Shown: piece by piece, positions 6,824 to 15,450 of the stretch
Position numbering within the stretch: position 1 is the stretch's first letter
Layout: every line of letters starts with the position of its first letter
Assembly: GCA_013426805.1 (NCBI GenBank)
Contig: JACDZG010000041.1
Span: 1-54,817 of the forward strand
DNA: 54,817 nucleotides
DNA from: Chromatiaceae bacterium
Lineage (GTDB): Bacteria > Pseudomonadota > Gammaproteobacteria > Chromatiales > Chromatiaceae
Direction of reading: 5' to 3'
Notes under the pieces: generated by a model
What the model saw: the letters and a program-made list of their open reading frames with translations, nothing else
The model's database searches: none
What the model was told of the DNA's origin: nothing
Translations under genes and position numbers: made by a program

Positions 6824-7282
6824 ATGAATGCAAATGATAACCGCTTAATCCAGGCCATTTTGGCGGTCGCCCTGTGGCTGTGCGGCTGGGCCTGGGTCCA
6901 GGCCGGCGATGCCGACGCCCTGATCGCCGCAGGCGAGTCCAAGCTCAAGCGCGGTGAGATCGATGCCGCCATCGTCGACCTACGTCAGGCCGTCGCGGTG
7001 GACCCGGCATCCAGCCGCGCCCAGACCCGGCTTGGCGGCGCCTTGTTGCTCAAGCAGCAGAACGCGGCAGCGATCGACGCCTTCCGTGCCGCGATTACGC
7101 TTTCCGCGAACAGCGCTGATGCCTTCATTGGCATGGCCATCGCCTACCTGCACGGGGGTGACGGCGCCTTGGCCCGCGCCGCGCTGGAAGAAGCCAAACG
7201 CATCGATCCGGCGCGGGCGGCCAGGATAGATGAACTCATCGCCTCAATAGATCAGCGTGCGATGAGCGCAGGGGCCCATTGA
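6824..7282 (+). CDS. Secreted tetratricopeptide repeat protein
   Basis: The 152-residue protein has an N-terminal hydrophobic segment (AILAVALWLCGWAWVQA) that looks like a signal peptide, so it probably acts in the periplasm. Three TPR units follow: ALIAAGESKLKRGEIDAAIV, then AQTRLGGALLLKQQNAAAID, then AFIGMAIAYLHGGDGALARA. TPR units bind other proteins; the partner cannot be told from the sequence. The gene stands alone, divergent from the DUF6795-like gene and convergent with mqo. Confidence 0.8.
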   Translation: MNANDNRLIQAILAVALWLCGWAWVQAGDADALIAAGESKLKRGEIDAAIVDLRQAVAVDPASSRAQTRLGGALLLKQQNAAAIDAFRAAITLSANSADAFIGMAIAYLHGGDGALARAALEEAKRIDPARAARIDELIASIDQRAMSAGAH

Positions 7283-7473
7283 TGACCGAGGAATAAGCGG
7301 GTGTGTCGCGAACGAAGCGATCCGGGCTTCAGCCTTGGCCCGGCACACTGAGATGTCTCCGACCGGTCCGCTGACCGCGATCGTCAGCACGCCAAAGCTG
7401 AAGCCTTGGACTCCCGCAGAGCGGCAGCGCAGCGTGCGTCAGTGACCGCGGGAAAGACTGGTCTGGCCGGTCG

Positions 7474-8895
7474 TCAACCGGCCTGCGCAAAGGCTCGTGG
7501 GTTTCCCTCGTCATCGACCGACTGCACCCGTGTATCTTCGTAACCCATCAGGAGTTCGCGCTCAAACGCTTGCTCGTCGATCTGTGCCCCGAGGCGCCGG
7601 GCGACGGTGCGCATGTCGGCCTCGCCGCTGCCCAGGCATCCGGTGCCGCCCGGCGAGGGCGCCATGTTGAAGATGATGCCGTCGCCGTCGGTGATCTTGG
7701 TCTCGCCCATGCGCAGCCGTCCGGTGCTGCGGTCGATGAGCAGCGGTCGTACCCCGCCAAATCCTTCCGCGTAGGTGATGTCGGCGGCGTTCAGCGACGG
7801 GACGATCTTGCGGATCTCTTTGATGAAGAAGCGGCGGTTGAGTCCGGGGACCTCATCGAGCAGACCGCGCAGCAGGTCGTTGCGCAGTTCCGGGGCCTTG
7901 ATCAGATCCCAGAGCGCGGCCGCCATCTGATGGTCGAGCCGCAGCACCTGGAAGAACTCCCGGCCGGTCGATCGGTTGCGACGCTCCAGTCGGGGCAGCA
8001 TGAGCGCGGTGGGTCCGAAACGGGTTTTGCCGCTTGCCTTGATGTCATGATCCCCATGGACGGCGGCGAATGGCAGGCGCCCGGGGTCTTGCACCCGGTA
8101 GACCTTTCCATTCAGCGCCTCGGGTGCGAAATAAAATGACCCGGCCATGGGCAGGCAGGCATAGTCGCGCCCCAGGCCCATCTGCTGCGCCATCGCCAGC
8201 GAATGGCCGCCCGCGCAGACCACTACGGTGCGTGCTTGTAACAAGCCGCGATTGGTGTCCAGCACATAGTCCGGACCGTCCCGACTGATACTCGCGACGC
8301 TGGTCGAGAAGAGTTGCGTGATCTGCCGGTCGGCGACCCGGTCCAGCCGCACGCAGGCCTGCGAGAAGGACTCGGCGAGCGCGGCGAAATCGACCGCGCA
8401 ATAGGCGTCCGGCGTGCCGGTGGCGACGATCTCCTCCGGCCGCCAGGCCCCGTCCACCAGTGCGACATTGGGTTCGAGGTCCGCAATCGCCCGATGCTCC
8501 AGCAGTTGCATGCGCGGGAACAGATCCTTGAAGGTCTCGAACCGGCGGCGCAGATAAGCGCTCTCCACGGGCCCGACCCCCAAGACCATCTTGGGCATCG
8601 CGAAGATGATGCGGTCGCGATCCCGCGCGGCCAGCTTGACCGCGTAGTTGATCACCATAGCACCGGTACGCCGAACCGCCCGCGCCTTTTCCAGGTTGTA
8701 GCTGGTTTCGAGGTCGCCGCAGTGGATGGTCTGGCTGTTGTTATGCGCGTGGGAGTTGACCTGTGCGACGCTGTCGCACTGTTCCACCAGGCAGAGCCGT
8801 TTCAGGTCCGTGAATCGGGCCAGTTGATAGAGCAGGGCCGTGCCGGTCACGCCCGCGCCTACGACCAGGCAGTCGTACTTCGTTGATAAGGTCAT
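7474..8895 (-). CDS. mqo: FAD-dependent malate:quinone oxidoreductase, epsilonproteobacterial type
   Basis: The 473-residue flavoprotein has an N-terminal FAD-binding motif (VVGAGVTGTALLYQLARFTD, G13-x-G15-x-x-G18) and the segment NSQTIHCGDLETSYNLEKAR. I recall that segment from the malate:quinone oxidoreductase of Helicobacter and Campylobacter. The C-terminal FAD loop is MAPSPGGTGCLGSGEADM. The enzyme would oxidise malate to oxaloacetate at the membrane and pass electrons to quinone. It differs from the classic E. coli Mqo. Closely related 2-hydroxyacid dehydrogenases such as LhgO-type enzymes are an alternative. The ATG at 8895 fits the motif position. Confidence 0.75.
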   Translation of the reverse strand: MTLSTKYDCLVVGAGVTGTALLYQLARFTDLKRLCLVEQCDSVAQVNSHAHNNSQTIHCGDLETSYNLEKARAVRRTGAMVINYAVKLAARDRDRIIFAMPKMVLGVGPVESAYLRRRFETFKDLFPRMQLLEHRAIADLEPNVALVDGAWRPEEIVATGTPDAYCAVDFAALAESFSQACVRLDRVADRQITQLFSTSVASISRDGPDYVLDTNRGLLQARTVVVCAGGHSLAMAQQMGLGRDYACLPMAGSFYFAPEALNGKVYRVQDPGRLPFAAVHGDHDIKASGKTRFGPTALMLPRLERRNRSTGREFFQVLRLDHQMAAALWDLIKAPELRNDLLRGLLDEVPGLNRRFFIKEIRKIVPSLNAADITYAEGFGGVRPLLIDRSTGRLRMGETKITDGDGIIFNMAPSPGGTGCLGSGEADMRTVARRLGAQIDEQAFERELLMGYEDTRVQSVDDEGNPRAFAQAG

Positions 8896-9243
8896 GGTTT
8901 CGGGCCTTTACGCGCGGCGCGCGGCAAGTCGTTAAGAGAGCGCGACCGCGAACGCGGGTTTTGTGCAGCGCAGCATTACCTTAACAGTAGCCTAAGTGGG
9001 GGCATCGAGACACCCGCTGATTGGCATTTTTGTTATTAAATATATAAATTCTTACTCTTGGCAAATCGGTGTCCGCTGTGTTTTCTGTCTGTCGACAAGT
9101 GGATGTGCCCGGCACGGGTATACCCCTTAGGTTTAGGGTGGTACGCGCCAACCTGTCGACACTTCGCACCGCCTGTTTGAAAAAACTTCAACTGAGCGTA
9201 TTTTTAATTTCATATGATGCGCGTTCACCTGAGGTAACCAGAC
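8896..9243. promoter_or_regulatory. Divergent regulatory region between mqo and the xre-res module
   Basis: No gene is seen here. A very AT-rich tract lies at about 9025-9056. For the rightward operon, TTGAAA (9177-9182) and TATTTT (9199-9204) are spaced 16 bases apart as a possible promoter, and TGAGGT before the ATG at 9244 is the ribosome-binding site. Two copies of the palindrome TGTCGACA (9090-9097 and 9154-9161) lie upstream and could be operators for the antitoxin. All of this is by inspection only. Confidence 0.35.
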
Positions 9244-9717
9244 ATGATCGCCGCCGCCCGACCCTATGACCCGCAGGATGCACCCTCGGTTAGCATGGCT
9301 GACCCGGCTGATGCGTTGACATTTCTGGGTGTCGCCGATACGGGTGTTGGGGTTGTCGAGTCTGTCCGCGCCGGGTTACCCACGGGCGCGATTGAGCGCC
9401 TTGCCGGTGTCTTGGACGTTGGACAGCAGGAGTTGTTGCGGCTTGTCGCCATCGCTCCCGCAACCCTGACGCGCCGCCGCCGGGCGATGCCGGCGCGTTT
9501 GTCACCGCAGGAAAGCGATCGCGTCTATCGTATCGCCGCGGCCTTGCAGGACACCGTGCGTCTGTTCGACGGCGATCAGCCAAGCGCCCGCGCCTGGCTC
9601 AAGGAACCGGCCAAGGCGTTAGGTGGACAGACCCCATTGGCGTATCTGGGTACCGAGGTCGGTGCGGCCGAGGTGCATCGCCTGATCGCCCGACTGGAGC
9701 TGGGCATTTACCCCTGA
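9244..9717 (+). CDS. Xre/MbcA/ParS-type antitoxin of a RES toxin
   Basis: The 157-residue protein has the COG5642 layout: an N-terminal Xre-like helical DNA-binding region (TGAIERLAGVLDVGQQELLR) and a C-terminal DUF2384 toxin-binding domain (RVYRIAAALQDTVRLFDGDQ, then ARAWLKEPAKALGGQTPLAYL and EVHRLIARLELGIYP). Its stop overlaps the toxin start by one base (TGATG at 9715-9719), indicating coupled translation. It should neutralise the RES protein and repress the operon. The ATG at 9244 follows a TGAGGT site. Confidence 0.92.
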   Translation: MIAAARPYDPQDAPSVSMADPADALTFLGVADTGVGVVESVRAGLPTGAIERLAGVLDVGQQELLRLVAIAPATLTRRRRAMPARLSPQESDRVYRIAAALQDTVRLFDGDQPSARAWLKEPAKALGGQTPLAYLGTEVGAAEVHRLIARLELGIYP

Positions 9718-10199
9718 TGCTGGTGTATCGATTGGTCAAAGCGCGCTTCGCCGCGAGCGCCTTGGATGGCCGGGGTGCCAAGATCTACGGCGGGCGCTGG
9801 AACAGTCCCGGCACGTCGATGCTCTATGCCTCGCAGAGCATCGCGCTGGCCGCTCTGGAGTTACTGGTTCATCTGGGGCGGAGCGAGGTCCTGGGAGGCT
9901 ATCGGCTGTTCACACTTGAAATCGCGGACGATGCGTTGATGCGCTTGGATGCCGCGTGTCTTCCCGACAATTGGCGCGCCGATCCCGCCGCCGGCGGCAC
10001 CGTCAGCATCGGCGACGGTTGGGTGGCAGCGGGGCGCTCGGTCGCCCTGCGGGTGCCGAGCACCGTCATCCCGCGTGAGCACAGCGTCTTGTTGAATCCG
10101 GCTCATCCGGATTTCCGGGTCGTCGTCGGGGGCGCGGCTGACGAGCCATTCGGCTTCGATCCCCGCCTGGCGCCCGTCACGCCGGGCGTGGTGTGCTGA
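9717..10199 (+). CDS. RES-domain toxin (NAD+ degrading)
   Basis: The 160-residue protein carries the three residues that name the RES fold: R27 in YGGRWNSPG, E48 in ALAALELLVHLG, and the serine of RVPSTVIP ahead of LLNPAHPDF. Family members deplete NAD+ by phosphorolysis or hydrolysis and arrest growth. The reading frame is intact and full length for the family. It is the second gene of the pair and starts within the antitoxin stop codon. Confidence 0.93.
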   Translation: MLVYRLVKARFAASALDGRGAKIYGGRWNSPGTSMLYASQSIALAALELLVHLGRSEVLGGYRLFTLEIADDALMRLDAACLPDNWRADPAAGGTVSIGDGWVAAGRSVALRVPSTVIPREHSVLLNPAHPDFRVVVGGAADEPFGFDPRLAPVTPGVVC

Positions 10200-10248
10200 A
10201 CCCCGCCGAAGCGAAGCAGCGGGTGCGATCCAAAGTGATGTGGTCGCA

Positions 10249-10311
10249 GATGCCCATCCGGCCACCGCGACGCTTGAGGATGGGCATCGCTCTCGCTCTG
10301 CCCATCCTACC
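10249..10311. repeat. GATGCCCATCC palindromic repeat cluster
   Basis: GATGCCCATCC (10249-10259) and GGATGGGCATC (10278-10288) are perfect inverted arms around an 18-base loop. A third arm, TGCCCATCCTACC, lies at 10299-10311. It is a REP-like extragenic element between the RES gene and prfC. It could also act as a 3' hairpin for the toxin mRNA, although no T-run follows. Confidence 0.55.
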
Positions 10312-10436
10312 GAGAGGCCCGGCCCCATCAGTTCTGATCAAACCCCGAAGCAGCGCCCGACGTGCTCAATCCCGGCGGCGCCGTTATACTCCCGCGGTTA
10401 CGCCGTACCTTTTGTCACCCTGTCCAGTCCCTTGCT

Positions 10437-12017
10437 ATGAGCGATCTTCTCGACCAACTGCGCCGCCGCCGTACCTTTGCCATCATCTCCCACCCCGATG
10501 CCGGCAAGACCACCCTGACCGAGAAACTGTTGCTGTTCGGCGGTGCCATTCAGATGGCGGGCACGGTCAAGGGCCGTAAGGCGGCGCGCCACGCCACCTC
10601 CGACTGGATGGAGCTGGAAAAACAGCGCGGTATCTCTGTGACGTCGTCGGTCATGCAGTTTCCTTATGGTGACGCGATCGTCAACCTGCTCGATACGCCC
10701 GGCCACGAGGACTTCTCGGAGGACACCTACCGCACGCTGACCGCCGTGGACTCGGCGCTGATGGTCATCGACGTGGCCAAAGGCGTGGAGGAGCGCACGA
10801 TCAAACTGATGGATGTCTGCCGACTGCGCGATACCCCCATCCTGACCTTCGTCAACAAGCTGGACCGTGAGGGCCGCGATGCCGTCGAGGTGCTGGATGA
10901 AGTCGAATCGGTGCTCAAAATCCAGTGCTCGCCGGTCACCTGGCCCATCGGCATGGGCAAGCGGTTCAAGGGTGTCTATGACCTGCGCCACGACTGTACC
11001 TATCTCTTCAGCGCCCAGCACGGCGGGCGCATCCAGACCGGCGAGCTGATCCAGGGGATCGACAACCCGCGCATGGACGCGATGCTCGGCGATCAGGCCG
11101 ACGAACTGCGCGTCGAGATGGAACTGGTGCAGGGGGCCAGCCACCCGCTGGACCTGGATGCCTACCGCGCCGGGCGTCAGACCCCGGTGTTCTTCGGCTC
11201 CGCCATCAACAACTTCGGGGTCAAGGAGTTACTCGACGCCTTTGTCGAATACGCCCCGCCGCCGCGGCTGCGGCAGACAACCCAACGTGTGGTCGAGCCC
11301 GTCGAGGAGCGCTTTACCGGCTTCGTCTTCAAGATCCAGGCGAACATGGACCCGGCCCACCGTGACCGCGTCGCCTTCTTCCGGGTCTGCTCGGGCAGCT
11401 ACAGCAAGGGCATGAAGATGCGCCACGTGCGGATCGGCAAGACGGTTCAGGTCGCCAATGCCATCACCTTCCAGGCGGACGAGCGCCGCCAGGTCGAGGA
11501 AGCCTGGCCGGGCGACATCATCGGCCTGCATAACCACGGGACCATCCAGATCGGCGACACCTTCACCGAGGGTGAGGAACTCAAATACGAGGGCATCCCC
11601 TATTTTGCCCCGGAGTTGTTCCGGCGCATCGTGCTGCGCGACCCGCTGCGCATGAAGGCGCTGGCCAAGGGGGTGGTGCAGCTCGCCGAGGAAGGCGCCA
11701 CCCAGGTCTTCCGGCCGCTGAAGAACAACGATCTGATCCTGGGCGCGGTGGGCATCCTCCAGTTCGACGTGGCGGCCTTCCGGCTCAAGGATGAATATGG
11801 GGTCGACGCCATGGTCGAGCCGGTCGGCGTGCATACCGCCCGTTGGATCGCCTGCGACGACCCCAAAATGTTGGAACGGTTTAAGGAAAAGGTTTACGAG
11901 CACCTGGCCCTGGACGGCGACGACCGGTTGGTCTATCTGGCTCCGACCCGGGTCAACCTGGGGCTTACCCAGGAGCGCTGGCCGGACATTCGCTTTCTGG
12001 CGACGCGGGAACTTTAG
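10437..12017 (+). CDS. prfC: Peptide chain release factor 3
   Basis: RF3 is a translational GTPase that recycles RF1 and RF2 from the ribosome after termination. The 526-residue protein matches the usual length (529 in E. coli). The G motifs are present: [16 protein letters not shown] (G1), the [10 protein letters not shown] switch region (G2), [14 protein letters not shown] (G3) and TFVNKLDRE (G4). The C-terminal RF3 domain runs to FLATREL. An upstream in-frame start at 10362 lies in low-quality sequence, so the ATG at 10437, which gives [20 protein letters not shown], is chosen. Confidence 0.97.
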   Translation: MSDLLDQLRRRRTFAIISHPDAGKTTLTEKLLLFGGAIQMAGTVKGRKAARHATSDWMELEKQRGISVTSSVMQFPYGDAIVNLLDTPGHEDFSEDTYRTLTAVDSALMVIDVAKGVEERTIKLMDVCRLRDTPILTFVNKLDREGRDAVEVLDEVESVLKIQCSPVTWPIGMGKRFKGVYDLRHDCTYLFSAQHGGRIQTGELIQGIDNPRMDAMLGDQADELRVEMELVQGASHPLDLDAYRAGRQTPVFFGSAINNFGVKELLDAFVEYAPPPRLRQTTQRVVEPVEERFTGFVFKIQANMDPAHRDRVAFFRVCSGSYSKGMKMRHVRIGKTVQVANAITFQADERRQVEEAWPGDIIGLHNHGTIQIGDTFTEGEELKYEGIPYFAPELFRRIVLRDPLRMKALAKGVVQLAEEGATQVFRPLKNNDLILGAVGILQFDVAAFRLKDEYGVDAMVEPVGVHTARWIACDDPKMLERFKEKVYEHLALDGDDRLVYLAPTRVNLGLTQERWPDIRFLATREL

Positions 12018-12072
12018 TCGCCACTGAACGCCAATAAACGTCAACTGACGCAAATCTAAAGAGGTGATCCGC

Positions 12073-12327
12073 TTGGAAACCCAGGCAATCGAGCAACTGA
12101 TCCGCACCGGCCTGCCGGGAGCGGAGGTCCAGGTCACCGGGGATGGCAGTCATTTCGATGCCGTCGTGATCAGCGAGTCGTTCACGGGTCTGACGCCCAT
12201 CAAGAAACAACGCCTGGTCATGGATACGGTGAAGCCGCAGCTCGCCAGCGGCGAACTGCATGCGCTCTCCATCAAGACCTTCACCCCGGCCCAGTGGTCG
12301 GCAACGGAGGCCAGTCCATGTTCCTGA
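12073..12327 (+). CDS. ibaG: BolA-family protein, IbaG-like
   Basis: The product is a small BolA-fold protein expected to work with monothiol glutaredoxin in iron-sulfur cluster handling. The features AEVQVTGDGSHFDAVVISES, LTPIKKQRLVMDTV and LHALSIKTFTPAQW match IbaG, including the histidine in GDGSHF that helps bind the cluster. The likely start is the TTG at 12073, because AGAGGTGA sits just upstream at the right distance; a GTG at 12064 overlaps that site. It lies about 55 bases after prfC and its 3' end overlaps the next gene by ten bases. Confidence 0.88.
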   Translation: METQAIEQLIRTGLPGAEVQVTGDGSHFDAVVISESFTGLTPIKKQRLVMDTVKPQLASGELHALSIKTFTPAQWSATEASPCS

Positions 12328-12542
12328 AACATACGATGACCGGGAAGATGATCGAGGTCCTGAGTCTGCGCGACCTCTTCAACCCATTGCACGACACCGT
12401 AATCGGGCGCTACCACTATGGCGAGGAAGCGCAGGACCCGGAGAGCTTCGACAAGGGTGAACTGGCCTTCTGTTCGGATGAACCCATGCCGAAGTGTTGG
12501 ACCGATCCCGACTATTCGGCGGCACCAAAGCCAGTAGGGTGA
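12318..12542 (+). CDS. Small conserved-looking protein overlapping ibaG
   Basis: The 74-residue protein starts at an ATG with a good ribosome-binding site (CGGAGG, seven bases upstream) inside the last codons of ibaG. It is hydrophilic and acidic: MFLKHTMTGKMIEVLSLRDL, then VIGRYHYGEEAQDPESFDKG and MPKCWTDPDY. There is no signal peptide and no known motif. I recall similar short proteins beside bolA genes in sulfur-oxidising gammaproteobacteria but cannot name a function. The overlap suggests co-translation with ibaG and perhaps a role in the same process. Confidence 0.65.
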   Translation: MFLKHTMTGKMIEVLSLRDLFNPLHDTVIGRYHYGEEAQDPESFDKGELAFCSDEPMPKCWTDPDYSAAPKPVG

Positions 12543-12580
12543 TTGTCGGCAAAGGATCCACCGACGTGTAGGGGGAGAAT

Positions 12581-12638
12581 GTAGGGGCGACTTCAGTCGC
12601 ACCCGCGTCCGAATCGGTGCGACTGAAGTCGCACCTAC
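12581..12638. repeat. GTGCGACT-AGTCGCAC long hairpin repeat
   Basis: Arms of 23 bases at 12581-12603 and 12616-12638 pair with a single mismatch around a 12-base loop. Each arm is itself almost a palindrome, GTGCGACTTCAGTCGCAC. A single arm with the same flank occurs at 34455-34477. It lies 3' of the small gene and 3' of the convergent methyltransferase gene. Confidence 0.75.
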
Positions 12639-12777
12639 ATCGGAGCCGATAGTGGGTGGCATTCGCTGTTCTGGAAATCACCCAAAAATCTCAACTGCGC
12701 ATGCCTGCAAGATTCGTAGGGGCTGCAGAGGCGACTTAGGTTGCCCCTATAGCAGAGTGGGACGCCCCTGTTGCCGC

Positions 12778-13671
12778 TCAACCAGGCTTTTTCGCCACGG
12801 CCAGCACGTAATCGAGTCCCTGGAAGGTACTCGTTGGATTGCGTGCGAGCATGAAGCGCACCATGGGCCACATCAGGGGTGGCAGCCTGCGGATGGCGTC
12901 CGGGTGCTGGCTAAGATAGTGATGCAAGGGGGCGTAGACGTCGCCGCGGATGGACTCGACCCGGACCGACTCGAACTTGGCCACGCGCAGCCGGTCGCGA
13001 TAGGCGTCGCGATTGTAGACATTGAGCTTCGGTATCGGGAACTTACCGGACACCAGGCGCCAGGACCAGCGTTGTTTCAGGCGCGCGATCAAACCGGGGT
13101 GTTCCGGCAGGGGCAGGATGTCGGCCAGCACCAGCCGACCGCCGGGGCGCAGCACCCGGTAAGCTTCGCGAAAAAAGGCCACGCGCGTGTTGAAATGGAA
13201 TGCGCTCTCGAGCGCGATCACCAGATCGCAGGCGGCGTCCGGCAGCGGCAGCGCGGTCGCGGAGCCCTCGCGCAAGTCGATCCGGTCGCTCAGGCCCGCG
13301 TCCGCCACCCGTGCGCGGGCTACCGCGACCTGGGAGGCGGTGATATTGATGCCCGTGATCCGGCGCGGCTGATACCGTTTGGCCCAGTAGAGATCCTGAT
13401 CGGCGAAGCCGAACCCGACGTCCAGCACCGCATCCTCCTTGGTCATCCCGCCGGCATCCGCCACCAGGGCGGCCATGGCCTCGCAGGCGTCGTCGAGCGT
13501 CTGTGCCGCGCGCCAGTACCCGAGGTTGAGCCAGAGCCCGCGCTCAGTTGGCGCGTGGGTGGACAACAGGTTGTAGACCCCGGCGACGTCCAGCGACTGA
13601 AAGGGGTTGTAGATCCAATTCACCAGGCGGAGGGAGTCGCGGAGCGACGCGGACGACGGAGCGGTGGACAT
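12778..13671 (-). CDS. SAM-dependent class I methyltransferase
   Basis: The 297-residue protein has the class I methyltransferase fold: the SAM-binding glycine loop VLDVGFGFADQDLYWAKRY, ITGINITASQVAVARARV, the acidic motif VIALESAFHFNTRVAFFREA, and VLRPGGRLVLADILPLPEHP. The arrangement resembles the Erg6/type 11 group that methylates small lipophilic or glycosylated molecules; the substrate is unknown. It lies about 100 bases downstream of the FUN14-like gene on the same strand as soxYZ, so it could be co-transcribed with them, but no functional link is known. Confidence 0.85.
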   Translation of the reverse strand: MSTAPSSASLRDSLRLVNWIYNPFQSLDVAGVYNLLSTHAPTERGLWLNLGYWRAAQTLDDACEAMAALVADAGGMTKEDAVLDVGFGFADQDLYWAKRYQPRRITGINITASQVAVARARVADAGLSDRIDLREGSATALPLPDAACDLVIALESAFHFNTRVAFFREAYRVLRPGGRLVLADILPLPEHPGLIARLKQRWSWRLVSGKFPIPKLNVYNRDAYRDRLRVAKFESVRVESIRGDVYAPLHHYLSQHPDAIRRLPPLMWPMVRFMLARNPTSTFQGLDYVLAVAKKPG

Positions 13672-13766
13672 AGTGAGACTTCTTTGAACGGCGAACTCAC
13701 AATCTGGGTACGCTTGGCAGAATCACCAGTGTCGGGTGTGCCGGTGCGGCGATTTTCGGAATTCGC

Positions 13767-14207
13767 CTAAATCTTGAGGCCCAAGGCCAATCCGGCGATG
13801 AAGGAGGCCGTGCTGGAGAGATTGTTGCCGACGAAGTCCAGGAAGGCCCCACCGTTGACCGACAGCCAGGTGGCCCAGGTGTCGTAACGGACCTCCATGC
13901 CGGACCAGTCGATCTGGGCGATACCGGCATACTGGAGCGCGAAGATGCCGAGCAGGATTAACCCAAAAATCACCAGCGCGACCTTGAAAGCCACCTTGAG
14001 CGCGTAGCCTACCGCCAGGCCGACCATGAAGGAGAAGCCGACTTTAAGAAAGAACGCCTCGTTGAAGAGTCCATTGGGATCGCTCGGCGCGGCGGGTGCG
14101 GCGGGGCTGAATTCCCCGACCCCGGTTTGCGCCGCGGCCGGGGCAGCAACGCCGAGCAGGAGCGCAGATAACCAGGTCGCGGGTCTCCAGTGTCGGCGAA
14201 GGGGCAT
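13767..14207 (-). CDS. FUN14-family membrane protein with signal peptide
   Basis: The 146-residue protein starts with a signal-peptide-like segment ending AAPAAAQ. After a Pro/Ala-rich linker there is a FUN14-like domain: the helix FFLKVGFSFMVGLAVGYALK, the helix VALVIFGLILLGIFALQYAG, then an amphipathic part and a last helix GNNLSSTASFIAGLALGLKI. FUN14 proteins are small membrane proteins of largely unknown bacterial function. An alternative ATG at 14243 would add 12 residues; neither start has a clear ribosome-binding site. It follows soxZ on the same strand after a weak hairpin. Confidence 0.72.
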   Translation of the reverse strand: MPLRRHWRPATWLSALLLGVAAPAAAQTGVGEFSPAAPAAPSDPNGLFNEAFFLKVGFSFMVGLAVGYALKVAFKVALVIFGLILLGIFALQYAGIAQIDWSGMEVRYDTWATWLSVNGGAFLDFVGNNLSSTASFIAGLALGLKI

Positions 14208-14299
14208 GATGAAAAGTTGACTCAAGCAGGAATATCCTTTCATTATCGTGTAGTCGGTCGATTGAAGCGGCGCCCGAGGAGGCGCTGCGTCAACCCGGC

Positions 14300-14319
14300 A
14301 AGACCCCGCGAGGGGCCTT
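14300..14319 (-). terminator. Weak hairpin downstream of soxZ
   Basis: On the minus strand AAGGCCCC-TCGC-GGGGTCTT forms an eight-base stem with one mismatch, about 23 bases after the soxZ stop. There is no good T-run, so it may only attenuate transcription into the FUN14-like gene. Confidence 0.35.
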
Positions 14320-14341
14320 GTCGGCGCGCGGTCAACCGCGG

Positions 14342-14653
14342 CTAAGCGATCTGGGAGGTTTCGGTCTGGCTCTCGCCCTTGTTGTCTTTCCAGGAGACCT
14401 CGACCGGATCACCGACGGCCCCGCCGATGAACTTGAACGACAGGTAGGGGTTCTTGGAGACACCGCCGCTCCAGGCGGCGGTCAGCACCACCTGATCCTT
14501 CCACTTACAGACGACCTCCTGGATAAAGTGTGCCGGAACCAGTTCGTTGGTCTTGCTGTCCTTGCGCAGGCCGGTCTCCATCGGATGGTTCATCAGACAC
14601 TTGACAACCGTCTCGTTGCCTTCGAGCTTCGCGCGTACCTTGATATCGGACAT
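14342..14653 (-). CDS. soxZ: Sulfur-oxidation carrier subunit SoxZ
   Basis: SoxZ pairs with SoxY to form the periplasmic carrier of the thiosulfate-oxidising Sox pathway. The 103-residue protein shows the family pattern: IKVRAKLEGNETVVKCLMNH, PMETGLRKDSKT, LVPAHFIQEVVC, and SGGVSKNPYLSFKFIGGAVGD. It has no signal peptide, as expected, because SoxZ is exported together with SoxY. It lies 47 bases after soxY. Confidence 0.96.
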   Translation of the reverse strand: MSDIKVRAKLEGNETVVKCLMNHPMETGLRKDSKTNELVPAHFIQEVVCKWKDQVVLTAAWSGGVSKNPYLSFKFIGGAVGDPVEVSWKDNKGESQTETSQIA

Positions 14654-14700
14654 AGTCGGTGACCTTTGGCTAAGGGAATCAACAGTGGATGCCGGCGTGT

Positions 14701-15174
14701 TCAGCCGCCGCAGCCGCCGATGGTGACCTTGACATTCTTCGCGTTGCTGAAGAGCTTGTCGCCCTGCTTCACCACCGCAATCACGTCCGCCGTCTTGCCC
14801 ATCTTGATGCGGGTGGAGACGAACGGCATGGCCGCCGCGCCCAGTGCGAAGGAGGCGACCAGGGGCGTGGCGTTGCCGGAGGCGATAATGGCGATGTACG
14901 CGATATCCGACAGGGTGGTCTCGACGGTGACGGGGACGACGGCGCCGTTCTCGGCAATGTCCGGCGCCTTGACGACCACGGCGTCGTTAGTCTCCATGGC
15001 ATCGCTGCCCAGCAGACCCTTCAGGGCGGCGCTGACATCCTTGGATTCGAAGGCGGCGGCATTCCAATCGGCCAGGACCAGGCGCGGGGTCAGCAGCCCA
15101 GCGGCGACCGCGACGCCGACGGACCCGGCGGCTAACGAGCCCTTGAGCAGGATTCTGCGTTTTGCGTCGATCAT
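14701..15174 (-). CDS. soxY: Sulfur-oxidation carrier subunit SoxY
   Basis: SoxY carries pathway intermediates on a cysteine at its flexible C-terminus. The 157-residue protein ends in VTIGGCGG, with the carrier cysteine third from last. The N-terminus has a twin-arginine-type signal (KRRILLKGSLAAG), consistent with export by Tat together with SoxZ. The ATG at 15174 has an AGGAG site six bases upstream; the in-frame ATG at 15189 overlaps that site and is less likely. No soxA, soxX, soxB or soxCD is in the window, as is common where soxYZ is split from the other Sox genes. Confidence 0.96.
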   Translation of the reverse strand: MIDAKRRILLKGSLAAGSVGVAVAAGLLTPRLVLADWNAAAFESKDVSAALKGLLGSDAMETNDAVVVKAPDIAENGAVVPVTVETTLSDIAYIAIIASGNATPLVASFALGAAAMPFVSTRIKMGKTADVIAVVKQGDKLFSNAKNVKVTIGGCGG

Positions 15175-15450
15175 CAACTGTCTCCTCATCGAGCATCAGT
15201 GGTTAGGTTGGGGTGGCATACGGCGAACCGTCCGGTTCTTGGCGCCGACGCCTGTGCGCATCCGGCGTCAGCCTCGGAGGCCCCCGCCGGTTGATCGGTA
15301 TGCGTGGCTTGGTGCCTGCCAGACCGCGCGAAACGCGGTTTGACCACCGCCGCCGACGCGGCGTCTACCGACTGTTCGGGAAGCTTACAGCACTCAAGTT
15401 GGTCTTGAAACCGGCATCGCTATTTCACTGGTTTGGTGCGGGCTGGTCGC

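Noticed and set aside
6579-6833. An 84-codon minus-strand frame overlapping the DUF6795-like gene start
   Set aside because: It overlaps the signal-peptide region of a better-supported gene and has no protein-like pattern.
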